From Neobacillus novalis NBRC 102450 (GTDB taxonomy: Bacteria; Bacillota; Bacilli; Bacillales; Cytobacillaceae), in NCBI RefSeq assembly GCF_001591805.1, contig NZ_BCVP01000007.1, forward strand, positions 1 through 64,000: a DNA stretch of 64,000 bases. The letters are read 5' to 3'. Under the pieces are notes generated by a model, which was not told the DNA's origin, did no database searches, and saw nothing but the letters and a program-made list of their open reading frames with translations. Position numbers and translations under genes: made by a program. Of the stretch, positions 1 to 8,946 are shown in pieces; within the stretch, counting starts at the first letter, position 1; the number at the start of each line of letters is the position of its first letter.

Positions 1-93
1 CCGAAATGTCTTTAAGAGACCTTATTAAAGACAAAACCGGGAAAACCGGGACAGTTTCACCCGAAATGTCCTTCATCACCCTTATGAAGGACA
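1..93. repeat. 60-bp tandem repeat carrying two co-varying hairpins
   Basis: The decamer ccgaaatgtc occurs at 1 and again at 61, exactly 60 bp apart. Each copy continues into a hairpin: arms 7-15/25-33 in copy one and 67-76/84-93 in copy two. The two stems differ in sequence (TCTTTAA against TCCTTCAT) but both arms change together, so pairing is kept. A 9-bp repeat aaaaccggg lies at 33-41 and 42-50. The element lies beyond the spoIVFB terminator. Confidence 0.7.
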
Positions 94-123
94 ATACCAC
101 TATAAAAACATCCTATACCAAAT

Positions 124-149
124 GAAAAGCGCACGTTCACCGGGCGCTT
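124..149 (-). terminator. Intrinsic terminator after spoIVFB
   Basis: Arms 127-135 and 141-149 (aagcgcacg / cgggcgctt) pair with one mismatch or wobble. On the minus strand they are followed by TTTT at 125-128. Position just past the spoIVFB stop fits termination of the spoIVF operon. Confidence 0.6.
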
Positions 150-176
150 CTGCTTTTTTTACTATTATACCCCATT

Positions 177-1043
177 TTAATAAGAAAAAAGAAGGTCGCT
201 GATTTTATCGGTTAGGCGTTTTTCGGTGAAGTAGGCGTGCAGGAGTTCGTTTTCATCTAATTGACCTTTTTCCCTGCCGCCAGCTTCGACAATAATCGGA
301 TGTTTGCAGCCGCGCTGGAATTTTTCCAAAACGTGGATGAGCAAATCCTGTTCATCGGCCTGAATCGGTTTCAGTGCTCGCAGGCCTGACTTCTTCCCAT
401 AATAGCGCTCCAATAAAAACCTCATAAAGATAAAGCGGCGCTGCTTCCATTCGTGGTAAAGCGAGAAATATAAGAAGGCAATCACGACCCAGACATTTAT
501 ATGCGTTGGTGCGGCCAGTAAAATAATCAGTGAAAAAAGAAGCAGGCTAAAAAACGAAATGATCAGTGTCAGCCGGTGTGCATTCGGAAAGGAATTTTTT
601 AATGAGAGCAGTAAGAAAACCAGTTTGCCGCCATCAAGCGGCCACACCGGAAAAAGATTAAATACAAAAATCATCACGTTATAGCTTATAAATAATCGAA
701 ATAAATCTTCCGGGATCAAGTGAAGGGAAAATAAGCCGTATGCTAACGACACCATCCACACATGCTGGAGCGGCCCGGCAATAACGACAATCGTTTCCTC
801 CCTTAAGGGGCGATTGCCGTGCTCATCCATTTCAGCAACGCCGCCAAATGGCAGAAGGGTAATTTTTTTGATTCTCCATGAAAAAAAAGAAGCCGCAGCA
901 GCATGCCCCATTTCATGAATAAAAATAATGCCAAGTAATAAACTTACTTCAAGAAAATGTGCGGTTGCAATCGACAGTGCCATGATGATCCACAGCAAAG
1001 GATGAATAGAAATGAGTCTAAGTAACTGGATAGCTCTATTCAA
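177..1043 (-). CDS. spoIVFB: Stage IV sporulation intramembrane metalloprotease SpoIVFB
   Basis: Site-2 (M50) zinc protease of the forespore outer membrane, known to cleave pro-sigma-K in the mother cell. The 288-residue product has the HEMGH zinc motif with H43, E44 and H47, and D137 in a PLDGG motif; these positions and the length match B. subtilis SpoIVFB. Several hydrophobic segments fill the first ~195 residues, and the C-terminal ~90 residues look like the CBS-type regulatory domain of the family. The start is TTG (1041-1043), overlapping the spoIVFA stop by 8 nt, so the two are translationally coupled as a regulator-protease pair. Confidence 0.95.
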   Translation of the reverse strand: MNRAIQLLRLISIHPLLWIIMALSIATAHFLEVSLLLGIIFIHEMGHAAAASFFSWRIKKITLLPFGGVAEMDEHGNRPLREETIVVIAGPLQHVWMVSLAYGLFSLHLIPEDLFRLFISYNVMIFVFNLFPVWPLDGGKLVFLLLSLKNSFPNAHRLTLIISFFSLLLFSLIILLAAPTHINVWVVIAFLYFSLYHEWKQRRFIFMRFLLERYYGKKSGLRALKPIQADEQDLLIHVLEKFQRGCKHPIIVEAGGREKGQLDENELLHAYFTEKRLTDKISDLLFSY

Positions 1044-1830
1044 AGCGAATCACCTGAATCGGATCGATGAAATTATCGTCTTTTTTAATCGCAAAATAAT
1101 ACTTGCCTTTCGTCTTATCATCACCTGTAGACGTGGAAACCGTGCCGACTACTGTTCTTTTTTCAATATATTCCCATAATTTGACCTTAATTTCATCCAA
1201 ATTTCCGTACCACGTTTCCGTTGAATCGGAATGCTGAACGATGACGGTTTTCCCCAAGCCCTCCTTAACCCCGGCAAAGCTGACATTTCCGCCATTAATC
1301 GCCTGGACCGCAGCCCCTTTACTCGTCTCAATCATGATGCCTTGACCGTTTTTCTCAAAATTTTCAAGAATTTTCCCCATTGCCGGTACAGAAAAATTCG
1401 GCTTTTCGACCGTCGCTTTTTTTCCTGTTTTATCCTCTTCCGAAAACGGAAGCAACGCCAATGGTTTACCAAACTTGCCTTCGTACCATTCTGAAACGAC
1501 AGTAAACTTAAAATCCTTGTTCATTGTGCCCGTGATGAAATCCCTTGCCGGTTTCAAGGTCGCAGAATGATTACGAAACAACAGAGCCACCATTAAAAAC
1601 AACAGAACCGAAGCCAATATTTTGAAAAAGAAGACCTCTTTTTTAAATAATGGATGTCCCTCATCCCCGCCAGAGTTTCCGGAAGGAGCAATATAATTAT
1701 AGCCGTATTTTTCATCATCACCAGGCCAAGCAATCTGCTTTTCTGGTGTTTTTGCTGCCGAACCCGGACCCTGCTCTTTTTTCCGCTTTGCGATTCGTCG
1801 CCGTATTTCCTCCGGTGTAGACCGCGCCAT
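1036..1830 (-). CDS. spoIVFA: Stage IV sporulation protein SpoIVFA, inhibitor/anchor of SpoIVFB
   Basis: SpoIVFA holds SpoIVFB inactive with BofA until the SpoIVB signal. The protein has a basic N-terminus (TPEEIRRRIAKRKKEQ), one membrane segment near residues 70-87, and a C-terminal LytM/M23-like domain (about 180-260). I chose ATG at 1828-1830, giving 264 aa as in B. subtilis. The longer reading from TTG at 1881 is unlikely because that codon abuts a sigma-E -10 match at 1882-1889, so it would sit at or upstream of the transcript start. ATG at 1834-1836 is also possible. An AAAAGGG ribosome site precedes both ATGs. Confidence 0.9.
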   Translation of the reverse strand: MARSTPEEIRRRIAKRKKEQGPGSAAKTPEKQIAWPGDDEKYGYNYIAPSGNSGGDEGHPLFKKEVFFFKILASVLLFLMVALLFRNHSATLKPARDFITGTMNKDFKFTVVSEWYEGKFGKPLALLPFSEEDKTGKKATVEKPNFSVPAMGKILENFEKNGQGIMIETSKGAAVQAINGGNVSFAGVKEGLGKTVIVQHSDSTETWYGNLDEIKVKLWEYIEKRTVVGTVSTSTGDDKTKGKYYFAIKKDDNFIDPIQVIRFE

Positions 1831-1881
1831 CCCCATCAACCCTTTTCCCACTTTTTGTACAAGTTTATGAAGGGGGTTCAA

Positions 1882-1889
1882 AGAGTATG
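1882..1889 (-). promoter_or_regulatory. Putative sigma-E -10 element for spoIVFA-spoIVFB
   Basis: On the minus strand this reads CATACTCT, close to the sigma-E -10 consensus CATACAMT. It lies between the minD terminator and the spoIVFA ATG. The -35 region (T-rich) is a weak match. Mother-cell sigma-E control of spoIVF is established in B. subtilis; the site here is inferred. Confidence 0.5.
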
Positions 1890-1896
1890 CCTTTAA

Positions 1897-1933
1897 AATA
1901 AAAACAGCCTGTCCACGAATCAGTGGGCAGGCT
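1897..1933 (-). terminator. Terminator after minD
   Basis: Arms 1906-1916 and 1923-1933 pair over 11 bp with one G-U wobble. The minus-strand transcript continues into TTTTTATTTT. It separates minCD from the spoIVF operon. Confidence 0.85.
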
Positions 1934-1939
1934 AATCAA

Positions 1940-2743
1940 TTAACGAACACCAAAAAACTTTTTAATTTTAGCAAAGACGTTCTTGTTTGTGTCTTCTAGC
2001 GGTTGAAGGGGGATGGATTCACCGAGAATCCTTCGGGCAATATTGCGATAAGCAATGGATGCTTTACTGTTTGGATTTAAGGCAATCGGTTCGCCGTGGT
2101 TGGAGGCTTTAATGACCTCTTCATCATCAGCAACAATGCCAACCAGTTCAATTGATAAATGCTGGGTTATTTCATCAATTTCAAGCATGTCGCCGCTTTT
2201 CATCATATGATTGCGAATTCGGTTGACAACCAATTTAGGGGCTTCCATATTCCTTTGTTTTTCAAGCAGGCCAATGATTCGGTCTGCATCGCGAACAGCA
2301 GAAACCTCCGGCGTTGTCACGACAATCGCCCGATCGGCGCCGGCCACCGCGTTCTGAAATCCTTGCTCGATACCAGCGGGGCAATCAATAATGATATAAT
2401 CATAGTCTTGTTTCAATTCCGTGATTAATTCCTTCATTTGCTCCGGCTTCACAGCTGATTTATCAACGGTTTGGGCAGCTGGCAGTAAGTATAATAAACC
2501 ATCAAAACGTTTGTCCTTAACCAAGGCTTGATGAATTTTGCATCTTTTTTCAATTACGTCAACAAGGTCATAAATAATTCTATTTTCGAGTCCCATTACA
2601 ACATCTAAGTTTCGAAGGCCGATGTCTGTATCCACTAAGCAGACTTTTTTCCCTTGGAGGGCCAGCGACGTACCAATATTAGCGGAAGTTGTGGTTTTCC
2701 CAACGCCGCCCTTCCCAGATGTAATTACGATTGCTTCTCCCAC
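1940..2743 (-). CDS. minD: Septum site-determining ATPase MinD
   Basis: ParA/MRP-type ATPase that binds the membrane and positions MinC to block division at the poles. The 267-aa protein carries the deviant Walker A motif SGKGGVGKTT near residue 9, the DTDIGLRNLD switch region, and a C-terminal amphipathic membrane-targeting helix (VFAKIKKFFGVR). The start is GTG (2741-2743) behind a GGGGGAC ribosome site. Only 1 nt separates it from the minC stop, so minC-minD is one unit, and a terminator follows. Confidence 0.97.
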   Translation of the reverse strand: MGEAIVITSGKGGVGKTTTSANIGTSLALQGKKVCLVDTDIGLRNLDVVMGLENRIIYDLVDVIEKRCKIHQALVKDKRFDGLLYLLPAAQTVDKSAVKPEQMKELITELKQDYDYIIIDCPAGIEQGFQNAVAGADRAIVVTTPEVSAVRDADRIIGLLEKQRNMEAPKLVVNRIRNHMMKSGDMLEIDEITQHLSIELVGIVADDEEVIKASNHGEPIALNPNSKASIAYRNIARRILGESIPLQPLEDTNKNVFAKIKKFFGVR

Positions 2744-2744
2744 C

Positions 2745-3425
2745 TTATTGTCCCCCTTCTAATCTTGTCAAATTAGGCCTTAATCGAATTAAAACTTGCA
2801 ATCTATCAATGACGATGTGACGGTTCTCATCTATGTAAGCACATTCCATTTCTTGTTTTTCATTGCTTTGAACGGATTCTGGCTCTCTATTTAAGTAATC
2901 ACTAATCCGCAGTTGGGACGGTTTCATACTGGAAGCAGCAATTACAGCCTGTTCATTCCCAAAGCAGCCGGCATGGGCCATTCCCTTTAACACGCCCATA
3001 ATAAAAATGTTTCCACCGGCAATCACTGTTCCACCCGGATTGACATCGCCTATTAACAGGATATCACCAGGAACTTCAAGCACCTGGCCCGAACGAACGA
3101 TTCTCGAAACCGTGATCACTTCCGTATCAGCCCTTAATGCCTTCGCTTCTTCCTTTGTGATGACATTCGAGATAATTTCATCAACAACTAAATTTTTCTT
3201 TTGTCGAATTAAGCTTTTTAGCTCTTCCTGCAAATTCACGGGTAAATAACGATTGCCGATTTCCACTTTAACAGAGATGATATGGTGCTCATCCTGCGTC
3301 TTTAAGTCGGCTGAAAGCTTTTGATCCAATTCCCTTTTTAGTTCCTCATAAGAACATCTATCATCAAGATGAAGGACAAGACCTTCCTTCGTTCCTTTTA
3401 TTGTAACATTTTGCCGTTTTTTCAT
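2745..3425 (-). CDS. minC: Septum site-determining inhibitor MinC
   Basis: FtsZ polymerisation inhibitor acting with MinD. The 226-aa length and domain order fit the family: an N-terminal MinC_N domain (about 1-100), then the C-terminal beta-helix with VLIGDVNPG-type turns ([19 protein letters not shown] near 119-137). The ATG at 3423-3425 has a GAGGTG ribosome site about 12 nt upstream. It lies 158 nt downstream of mreD; I see no clear terminator there, so minCD may be read from the mre promoter as in B. subtilis. Confidence 0.96.
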   Translation of the reverse strand: MKKRQNVTIKGTKEGLVLHLDDRCSYEELKRELDQKLSADLKTQDEHHIISVKVEIGNRYLPVNLQEELKSLIRQKKNLVVDEIISNVITKEEAKALRADTEVITVSRIVRSGQVLEVPGDILLIGDVNPGGTVIAGGNIFIMGVLKGMAHAGCFGNEQAVIAASSMKPSQLRISDYLNREPESVQSNEKQEMECAYIDENRHIVIDRLQVLIRLRPNLTRLEGGQ

Positions 3426-3583
3426 GGAGAAAATTCACCTCATAATTAAGCAAGCAAGTTCGGAACAACCAAACCTACTAGAAATTGCATGCCCTCATGC
3501 TCCCTTCCGAATCGGAAGTACAAACTATTCTTTTTAAAAAATTCGACACGATGCGTCCATTCTCCTCTTTTTTTAAAAAAATC

Positions 3584-4102
3584 TCATTCTACTCTAAGTG
3601 CCTCGGCATGTTTTTCAAATAGCCTTTTTAATGGGTAGCCGGCAATGATGATAAAGGCTGCGTTTAAGATCAAGGTTGGGTAAAACCGCAAATTAATAAA
3701 GCTCATGAAATCAACGTTTGTAACATGTATTAAATGATTCATTTCATAAACACCCACCTCTAATAGGGCAATGCCAAAAATGGAGACGAGAAAGGCAATG
3801 ATCATATTTGTCTGCAAGATTTGCATGATTTTCGAAACAAGATAGGAAATAAATGGATAAACAAATAGGTAAATGCCAATAATTTCGACATAAACAATGT
3901 CAAATAATAGTCCGAAAATGGCCGCATAAATTATTCCCTGCTTCTTGCCGACAAAAATCGTAAGAAAGAGAATCGCAGCAAATAGAAAGTGCGGCACTAA
4001 GATTCGATTGCGGCCAAAAACATTTTCGGGTAAATATTGCACAAAAAGACTTTCTAATAAAAACAAGAATAGAAACAAAAGAGGAAGAAGGAACTTTTTC
4101 AC
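3584..4102 (-). CDS. mreD: Rod shape-determining protein MreD
   Basis: Integral membrane protein of the elongasome, linking MreBC to peptidoglycan synthesis. The 172-aa product is almost entirely hydrophobic, with about five membrane segments starting with LLPLLFLFLFLLE, as usual for MreD. It overlaps mreC by 4 nt (ATGA), giving translational coupling. Assignment rests on size, hydropathy and the mreBCD-minCD order. Confidence 0.93.
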   Translation of the reverse strand: MKKFLLPLLFLFLFLLESLFVQYLPENVFGRNRILVPHFLFAAILFLTIFVGKKQGIIYAAIFGLLFDIVYVEIIGIYLFVYPFISYLVSKIMQILQTNMIIAFLVSIFGIALLEVGVYEMNHLIHVTNVDFMSFINLRFYPTLILNAAFIIIAGYPLKRLFEKHAEALRVE

Positions 4103-4980
4103 GATCCCTCCTCCTTCCCATCCGTTAAATCTGTTATATCCGGATCCCGCATGATTTTTTTCGTGACCATTACATTTTTAATATCATAAAAATCTGCCCC
4201 GGGTTTGATAAGTGCCGTCAGATTCAACCCATACTGGTCCGGTTTAACCTCGACCACTTTTCCAATTAATAATCCTTCAGGAAAAATACCGCCTAACCCT
4301 GAGGTTATCACCGTTTGTCCCTTTTCAATTTCCGCACCTGCTGGAATTGCCTTGACCATTAGTAATTTTTTCTCTTTATCATAGCCCTCAACAAGACCAT
4401 ACACTTTGGTTTTGCCTTGGACAATGGCGGAAATCCGATTCTTCGGGTCGGTTGCGCTTAGAAGCTGCACGGTTGAGCTGAATTTATTTACACTTTTTAC
4501 TTTTCCAATTAGGCCGTTTGCTGTCACAACCGCCATATTTTTCTTTAGTCCGTTTAAACTGCCTTTGTCGATAATAATCATTTCATGCCAACGATCAGGA
4601 TTCCTGCCAATTACGGTAGCTGGCAGTGGTTCAAAATCTCTCAGGGTCTTTTCTTCATCGAGAACCGCACGCAATTCTTCATTGTCTTTTTTCAGCGCTT
4701 GAACCTGTGATTCAAGACTGACCAGATTGTCAAGCCGCGATTTTAATTCCTTATTCTCATTATATGTATTTTGCAAGTCCTGGAGATTTTCAAAAAAGCC
4801 TGCAATATAGTTAGAAGGCTTTGAAACCAGGGATTGAACCCAGCCGGTCGTATCTTTAACAAATTGCTCCGGCCAGGATAGTTTACTTCTCTCCCTTAAA
4901 GAAAACCCAATCAATGCCACGAGAACAATAATGCTGACAAGCAAAATAATCAGACGTTTATTCAAAAAGAACTGTGGCAT
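4099..4980 (-). CDS. mreC: Rod shape-determining protein MreC
   Basis: Bitopic elongasome scaffold. The 293-aa protein has a short cytosolic tail, one membrane helix at about 9-27, a coiled coil at about 68-110 (NENKELKSRLDNL... rich in L/E/K heptads), then the MreC beta-domain with the VIGRNPDRWHEMIIIDKGS segment typical of the family. The C-terminus is short and acidic (TDLTDGKEEGS). It lies 60 nt after mreB and overlaps mreD. Confidence 0.96.
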   Translation of the reverse strand: MPQFFLNKRLIILLVSIIVLVALIGFSLRERSKLSWPEQFVKDTTGWVQSLVSKPSNYIAGFFENLQDLQNTYNENKELKSRLDNLVSLESQVQALKKDNEELRAVLDEEKTLRDFEPLPATVIGRNPDRWHEMIIIDKGSLNGLKKNMAVVTANGLIGKVKSVNKFSSTVQLLSATDPKNRISAIVQGKTKVYGLVEGYDKEKKLLMVKAIPAGAEIEKGQTVITSGLGGIFPEGLLIGKVVEVKPDQYGLNLTALIKPGADFYDIKNVMVTKKIMRDPDITDLTDGKEEGS

Positions 4981-5040
4981 GATTATACACCTCTATTTTT
5001 TCTAATCTATAAGATTGTTTTGGATAATGTTCTTTTCTTA

Positions 5041-6063
5041 TTATCGCGAATCCTTCGCTTTGTTTTTAAATAAATGAATATGGTCGAGTGCCTTGCCGGT
5101 TCCGATTGCTACGCAATCAAGCGGATTTTCGGCAATTAGTACAGGCATTCTTGTTTCTTCGCTTATCACCTTGTCCAAATTGCGCAGTAGCGCGCCTCCG
5201 CCTGTTAAGACAATACCACGGTCCATAATATCGGCGGCAAGTTCCGGTGGTGTCTTTTCCAAGGTATTCTTAACGGCTTCAACAATTGCATAGACGGTGT
5301 CATTTAAGGCGGTCGAAATCTCTTTTGCCGTTATTTCAATCGTTTTTGGCAGACCTGTTAATAAATCACGGCCGCGAATTTCCATATTTTCGATGCCATC
5401 AGGTGTACCGGCAGATCCAACTTCCACTTTAATGGTTTCTGCCGTCCGCTCACCAATCATCAAATTATAATTTTTACGAATATATGAAATAATGGAATCA
5501 TCCATCTCATCGCCAGCTACACGAATGGATTGGCTTGTGACAATTCCCCCTAAGGAAATAATCGCCACTTCAGTCGTTCCGCCGCCGACATCAACGACCA
5601 TACTGCCGGTTGGCTCCCAGACTGGAAGGTTGGCGCCGATAGCTGCTGCAAATGGCTCTTCAATCGTATAGGCATCTTTCGCCCCCGCTTGCCTTGTAGC
5701 ATCAATTACGGCTCGTTCCTCTACCGCCGTTATCCCAGATGGCACACAAACCATGACATATGGCTTTCCAGAAAATGGGTTATTACTTCGTTGAGCTTGG
5801 CGGATATGGTGCTTCATCATCAATGCCGTCGTTTCAAAGTCAGCAATGACGCCATCCTTCATTGGCCGCATCGCGACAACATTCCCCGGGGTCCGTCCAA
5901 TCATATTTTTTGCGTCGTTCCCAACAGCGACGATACTCTTAGTATCAGTCTGCATTGCCACAACCGATGGCTCTCGTAAAACAATGCCTTTTCCTTTAAC
6001 ATAAACGAGGGTATTTGCTGTCCCCAAGTCAATCCCGAGATCTCTAGATCTAATTCCAAACAT
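5041..6063 (-). CDS. mreB: Cell shape-determining actin homologue MreB
   Basis: Actin-fold ATPase forming membrane filaments that guide cell-wall elongation. The 340-aa protein begins [19 protein letters not shown], with the GIDLGTANT phosphate-1 motif, [10 protein letters not shown] phosphate-2 motif near 165 and [13 protein letters not shown] adenosine motif near 288. The length matches MreB rather than the shorter Mbl/MreBH variants. First gene of the mreBCD unit; a good vegetative promoter lies at 6188-6217. Confidence 0.97.
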   Translation of the reverse strand: MFGIRSRDLGIDLGTANTLVYVKGKGIVLREPSVVAMQTDTKSIVAVGNDAKNMIGRTPGNVVAMRPMKDGVIADFETTALMMKHHIRQAQRSNNPFSGKPYVMVCVPSGITAVEERAVIDATRQAGAKDAYTIEEPFAAAIGANLPVWEPTGSMVVDVGGGTTEVAIISLGGIVTSQSIRVAGDEMDDSIISYIRKNYNLMIGERTAETIKVEVGSAGTPDGIENMEIRGRDLLTGLPKTIEITAKEISTALNDTVYAIVEAVKNTLEKTPPELAADIMDRGIVLTGGGALLRNLDKVISEETRMPVLIAENPLDCVAIGTGKALDHIHLFKNKAKDSR

Positions 6064-6187
6064 AGTGTTGTATCTCCCTTTCTTTCTGATACGAAATGCA
6101 AAAACTCCATTAGTCAGGTCATTTACCTTTTATATCATGTCTGTTTTCCTATTATTTATATAGCAATTTCAAAAACAATCCTAAAAA

Positions 6188-6217
6188 ATCATAACTAATA
6201 TTATATAGAAACGTCAA
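6188..6217 (-). promoter_or_regulatory. Sigma-A-type promoter for mreBCD
   Basis: Minus strand: TTGACG (6212-6217), an 18-nt spacer, then TATGAT (6188-6193). It lies just inside the radC-mreB gap and about 125 nt before mreB. Confidence 0.6.
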
Positions 6218-6231
6218 ATAAAAACATAGTG

Positions 6232-6921
6232 TCATAAATACCCTTTTTCCTTCAAGCTGACAAACTTATTTTCGCCGATTATCAGATGGTCGAGCAGATC
6301 GATGCCAATTATTTTCCCGCATTCTACCAAGCGCTTGGTAACCTCAATATCTTCCCTGCTCGGTGCAGGGTCGCCGCTTGGATGATTATGCACCGCGATA
6401 ACGGAGGCCGCTGAGCGTTTCAATGCTTCGCGGAATACCTCCCTTGGGTGGACAATCGAGGCGTTCAGGCTCCCAATGAAAACCGTTTGTTTATGAATGA
6501 CCTGGTTCTTCGTGTTTAAATAGAGGCAGACAAAATGCTCCTGCGATAAAAAACGCATATCGTTCATGAGATACTTCGCTCCGTCTTCAGGGGAGCGGAT
6601 AACATAACGGTCATTATAGGAAAGATTAGAAATCCTGCGGCCAATTTCGACAGCAGCAAGAATTTGAATCGCCTTAGCCGAGCCAATTCCTTTAATCTCA
6701 GTCATTTCTTCTAACGTAGCCGCCTTTAACATCCTTAGCCCTTCAAAATGGGTCAGCAGACGATTCGATAATTGCAGGACCGATTCGTCTTTTGTACCTG
6801 TTCGCAGCAGGATGGCAACCAGTTCATGATTCGATAAGCTTTGCGGACCATTCTGGATAAATCGTTCTCTCGGCCTTTCGTCTTGAGGGAAATCACGGAT
6901 CATTAATGTATTTGTGGACAC
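6232..6921 (-). CDS. radC: RadC-family JAB/MPN-domain protein
   Basis: Member of the RadC (UPF0758) family, 229 aa, of uncertain cellular role. The N-terminal half has a helix-hairpin-helix region (EMTEIKGIGSAKAIQILAA). The C-terminal JAB/MPN domain has the metal-binding motif HNHPSGDPAPSREDI near 173-187. The start is GTG (6919-6921) with ribosome site AAGGGAGG. It sits between maf and mreB exactly as in B. subtilis. The old DNA-repair label is not supported by the family's motifs alone. Confidence 0.93.
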   Translation of the reverse strand: MSTNTLMIRDFPQDERPRERFIQNGPQSLSNHELVAILLRTGTKDESVLQLSNRLLTHFEGLRMLKAATLEEMTEIKGIGSAKAIQILAAVEIGRRISNLSYNDRYVIRSPEDGAKYLMNDMRFLSQEHFVCLYLNTKNQVIHKQTVFIGSLNASIVHPREVFREALKRSAASVIAVHNHPSGDPAPSREDIEVTKRLVECGKIIGIDLLDHLIIGENKFVSLKEKGYL

Positions 6922-6969
6922 TCTTTTTCCTCCCTTATTAGCTGGGAGCTAATGAACTTTGAAAAAATG

Positions 6970-7542
6970 TTAATACGGCAACTGGTAACCCGCCTGTCTC
7001 AATTCCCTAATGGTCCTTGCAACCGGCAGACCGACAACCGCAAAATAGTCTCCATTTATTTTTTTGACAAGCATACTGCCAAGCTGTTGAATCCCATATG
7101 CCCCAGCTTTATCAAACGGTTCGCCGCTTTTCACATATGCACGTATCTCTTCGTCCGTCAACTCCCAAAACCAAACTTCAGTTTTTTCGTAAAACGTAGT
7201 CGAACTAGTTGGAGACACAATTGAAACACCTGTGAACACATCGTGCTGACTTCCTGAAAGAGTTGTTAACATCCTAATGGCTTCGGCCTCATCGCTTGGC
7301 TTTCCTAAGATTTGGTTATTCGCAACGACAATCGTGTCTGAACCAATCACAAAGGCATTCCTGTTGTCTTTAAAAACCGCCTGTGCTTTCCGATTGGCTA
7401 ACTCCATCACTACTTCCTCGGGGGAGAGAGCGGGATCAAAACTTTCATCAACTTCACTGCTAATCATCGCGAATGTTAAGTGGAGATTTTCTAGAAGTTC
7501 TTTGCGCCGTGGAGATGAAGAGGCTAAAATGAGGTTCTGCAT
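6970..7542 (-). CDS. maf: Maf-family nucleoside triphosphate pyrophosphatase
   Basis: House-cleaning pyrophosphatase that hydrolyses dTTP/UTP-type or modified nucleotides; Maf is also linked to septum control in B. subtilis. The 190-aa protein starts MQNLILASSSPRRKELL, the family signature, and has GSDTIVVANNQILGKP near 67-82 with the catalytic Asp. Upstream, a terminator closes spoIIB, so maf-radC is probably its own unit. Confidence 0.95.
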   Translation of the reverse strand: MQNLILASSSPRRKELLENLHLTFAMISSEVDESFDPALSPEEVVMELANRKAQAVFKDNRNAFVIGSDTIVVANNQILGKPSDEAEAIRMLTTLSGSQHDVFTGVSIVSPTSSTTFYEKTEVWFWELTDEEIRAYVKSGEPFDKAGAYGIQQLGSMLVKKINGDYFAVVGLPVARTIRELRQAGYQLPY

Positions 7543-7683
7543 TCAATCACCTTACCTTTATTCTTATCATTTGGGAGATACAAGTTAATCGTATCAGAAA
7601 TTGTAGAATCAAACAATTTTTATATGATTAAAGTTTGATGAAATTTGTAAATTTATGCGGTAATTACCTTTTAATACCCGTGT

Positions 7684-7711
7684 AAAAAGCCTGCCTCGTT
7701 TTCAGGCAGGC
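7684..7711 (-). terminator. Terminator after spoIIB
   Basis: Perfect 8-bp arms gcctgcct (7689-7696) and aggcaggc (7704-7711) are followed on the minus strand by TTTTT (7684-7688). Confidence 0.9.
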
Positions 7712-7743
7712 CTTATTTCCCAGAAAATATCGAGTTATGTCGT

Positions 7744-8811
7744 TTAAACCGAAAAGTAAAAGGACAGGAAGTTTAATAAGTGCTGCTGGGCTTCTGTTAG
7801 GTTTTTGATGTCTTTAGATTTTTGGAACTCCTTGAGCTTTGCATCCGCATTTGTTAATTCTGCCTGAAGCGTCTTAACCTTCTCGTTTTTAATCGTGCTA
7901 CCCTTCAATTGTTCCTTTAAGGGTGCTAGTGCTTTGATGGATTCTTCAGAGATTTCCTTGCTGACAAGAGCGTTTGCTGCAGCAGCGGATAACGTCTGAT
8001 AGATGCCAGGTACCGCTTCGAGAAAACTCTTTTCCTTTTCAGTGATATCTGAAAATTTCTTTTCGTCTAATAATAACGGCTTGGCAAATGCACCCTCAAC
8101 GCCATTTTCTTTATTTTGGCTAGCCAGCGTTTTGGCTGCTTCAATCGAATCGGCGACACCAAGAAATATATATTGTTTTCCAGTTATTTCAATTACCTGT
8201 GACGGAATCCCTTTTGAAACCAGCCCATCAGAAACATCCTTGGCACCCTCTTTTGAGGTATAGTAACCCCCTTGGATAACAAAGGTAGTTAATTGATTGA
8301 TGGTCAATGAGGTTGTCTTACCGGCGGCTATTTTGTTGTCGTTGCCGTTTGCTTCAACTGACTTCGGTGGTTCAGTTGCTGCCTTTTCGCTTGGTCCCAT
8401 TAGCTTTAGCATAATACCGCCTAGCGTAAGACCAATAAGGATGGCAAAAATTGCCGAGATCAAAATCGACCCAACTGGCTGTCGATCCTTCTTTTTAAAA
8501 TTTGATGAAAAGGATGTCAGTTTTTTGGAGCCGCTTTTTTTCGTCTTTTTTGCGCTGCCAATGTTAAATTCCTCGATATCTTTTTCTGCGGATTCCGGAA
8601 TAATCCAGTCAAAGCTTTCATCGACAGGTTCCTGGGCAGCTGCTGTCTCCAAAAATCCATCCGTTTCCGGCCGCTCCGGATTTATTTTTATTACTTTCGT
8701 AAATGGTTCACTGATGGCTTCCGGCTCACTCTTTTGCAGTTCTTTCTGAATTATTTTGTCTTCAACATTCAATTTGATTTTAATTGTATGGCCTTTTTTA
8801 GGCTTGTCCAC
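7744..8811 (-). CDS. spoIIB: Stage II sporulation protein B (SPOR-domain membrane protein)
   Basis: SpoIIB aids dissolution of the septal wall during engulfment. The 355-aa product has a cytosolic acidic/basic N-terminal half (1-115), one membrane helix at about 117-138, a linker, and a SPOR-type region (about 175-245, with FVIQGGYYTSKEGAKDV) expected to bind denuded glycan. The C-terminal ~100 residues are helical and charged. The start is GTG (8809-8811) behind AAAGGGG. Sequence of this family diverges quickly, so the name rests on domain order and on its place next to maf and comC. Confidence 0.85.
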   Translation of the reverse strand: MDKPKKGHTIKIKLNVEDKIIQKELQKSEPEAISEPFTKVIKINPERPETDGFLETAAAQEPVDESFDWIIPESAEKDIEEFNIGSAKKTKKSGSKKLTSFSSNFKKKDRQPVGSILISAIFAILIGLTLGGIMLKLMGPSEKAATEPPKSVEANGNDNKIAAGKTTSLTINQLTTFVIQGGYYTSKEGAKDVSDGLVSKGIPSQVIEITGKQYIFLGVADSIEAAKTLASQNKENGVEGAFAKPLLLDEKKFSDITEKEKSFLEAVPGIYQTLSAAAANALVSKEISEESIKALAPLKEQLKGSTIKNEKVKTLQAELTNADAKLKEFQKSKDIKNLTEAQQHLLNFLSFYFSV

Positions 8812-8866
8812 TAATCGTACCCCTTTCCCAAACGATGCGTAATTGGTTTCATCCTAACATAATCGC

Positions 8867-8901
8867 AAAAAAAAATAACAAGACTTTTGTCGTCTTGTTA
8901 T
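8867..8901 (-). terminator. Terminator of the pilus operon
   Basis: Perfect 10-bp arms ataacaagac (8875-8884) and gtcttgttat (8892-8901), then eight or nine T residues on the minus strand (8867-8875). It closes the pil operon just after pilO. Confidence 0.92.
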
Positions 8902-8946
8902 CGAATGCTTTCGTCAAATTATTTGTTCCTTCGCCATGAACGCAAA

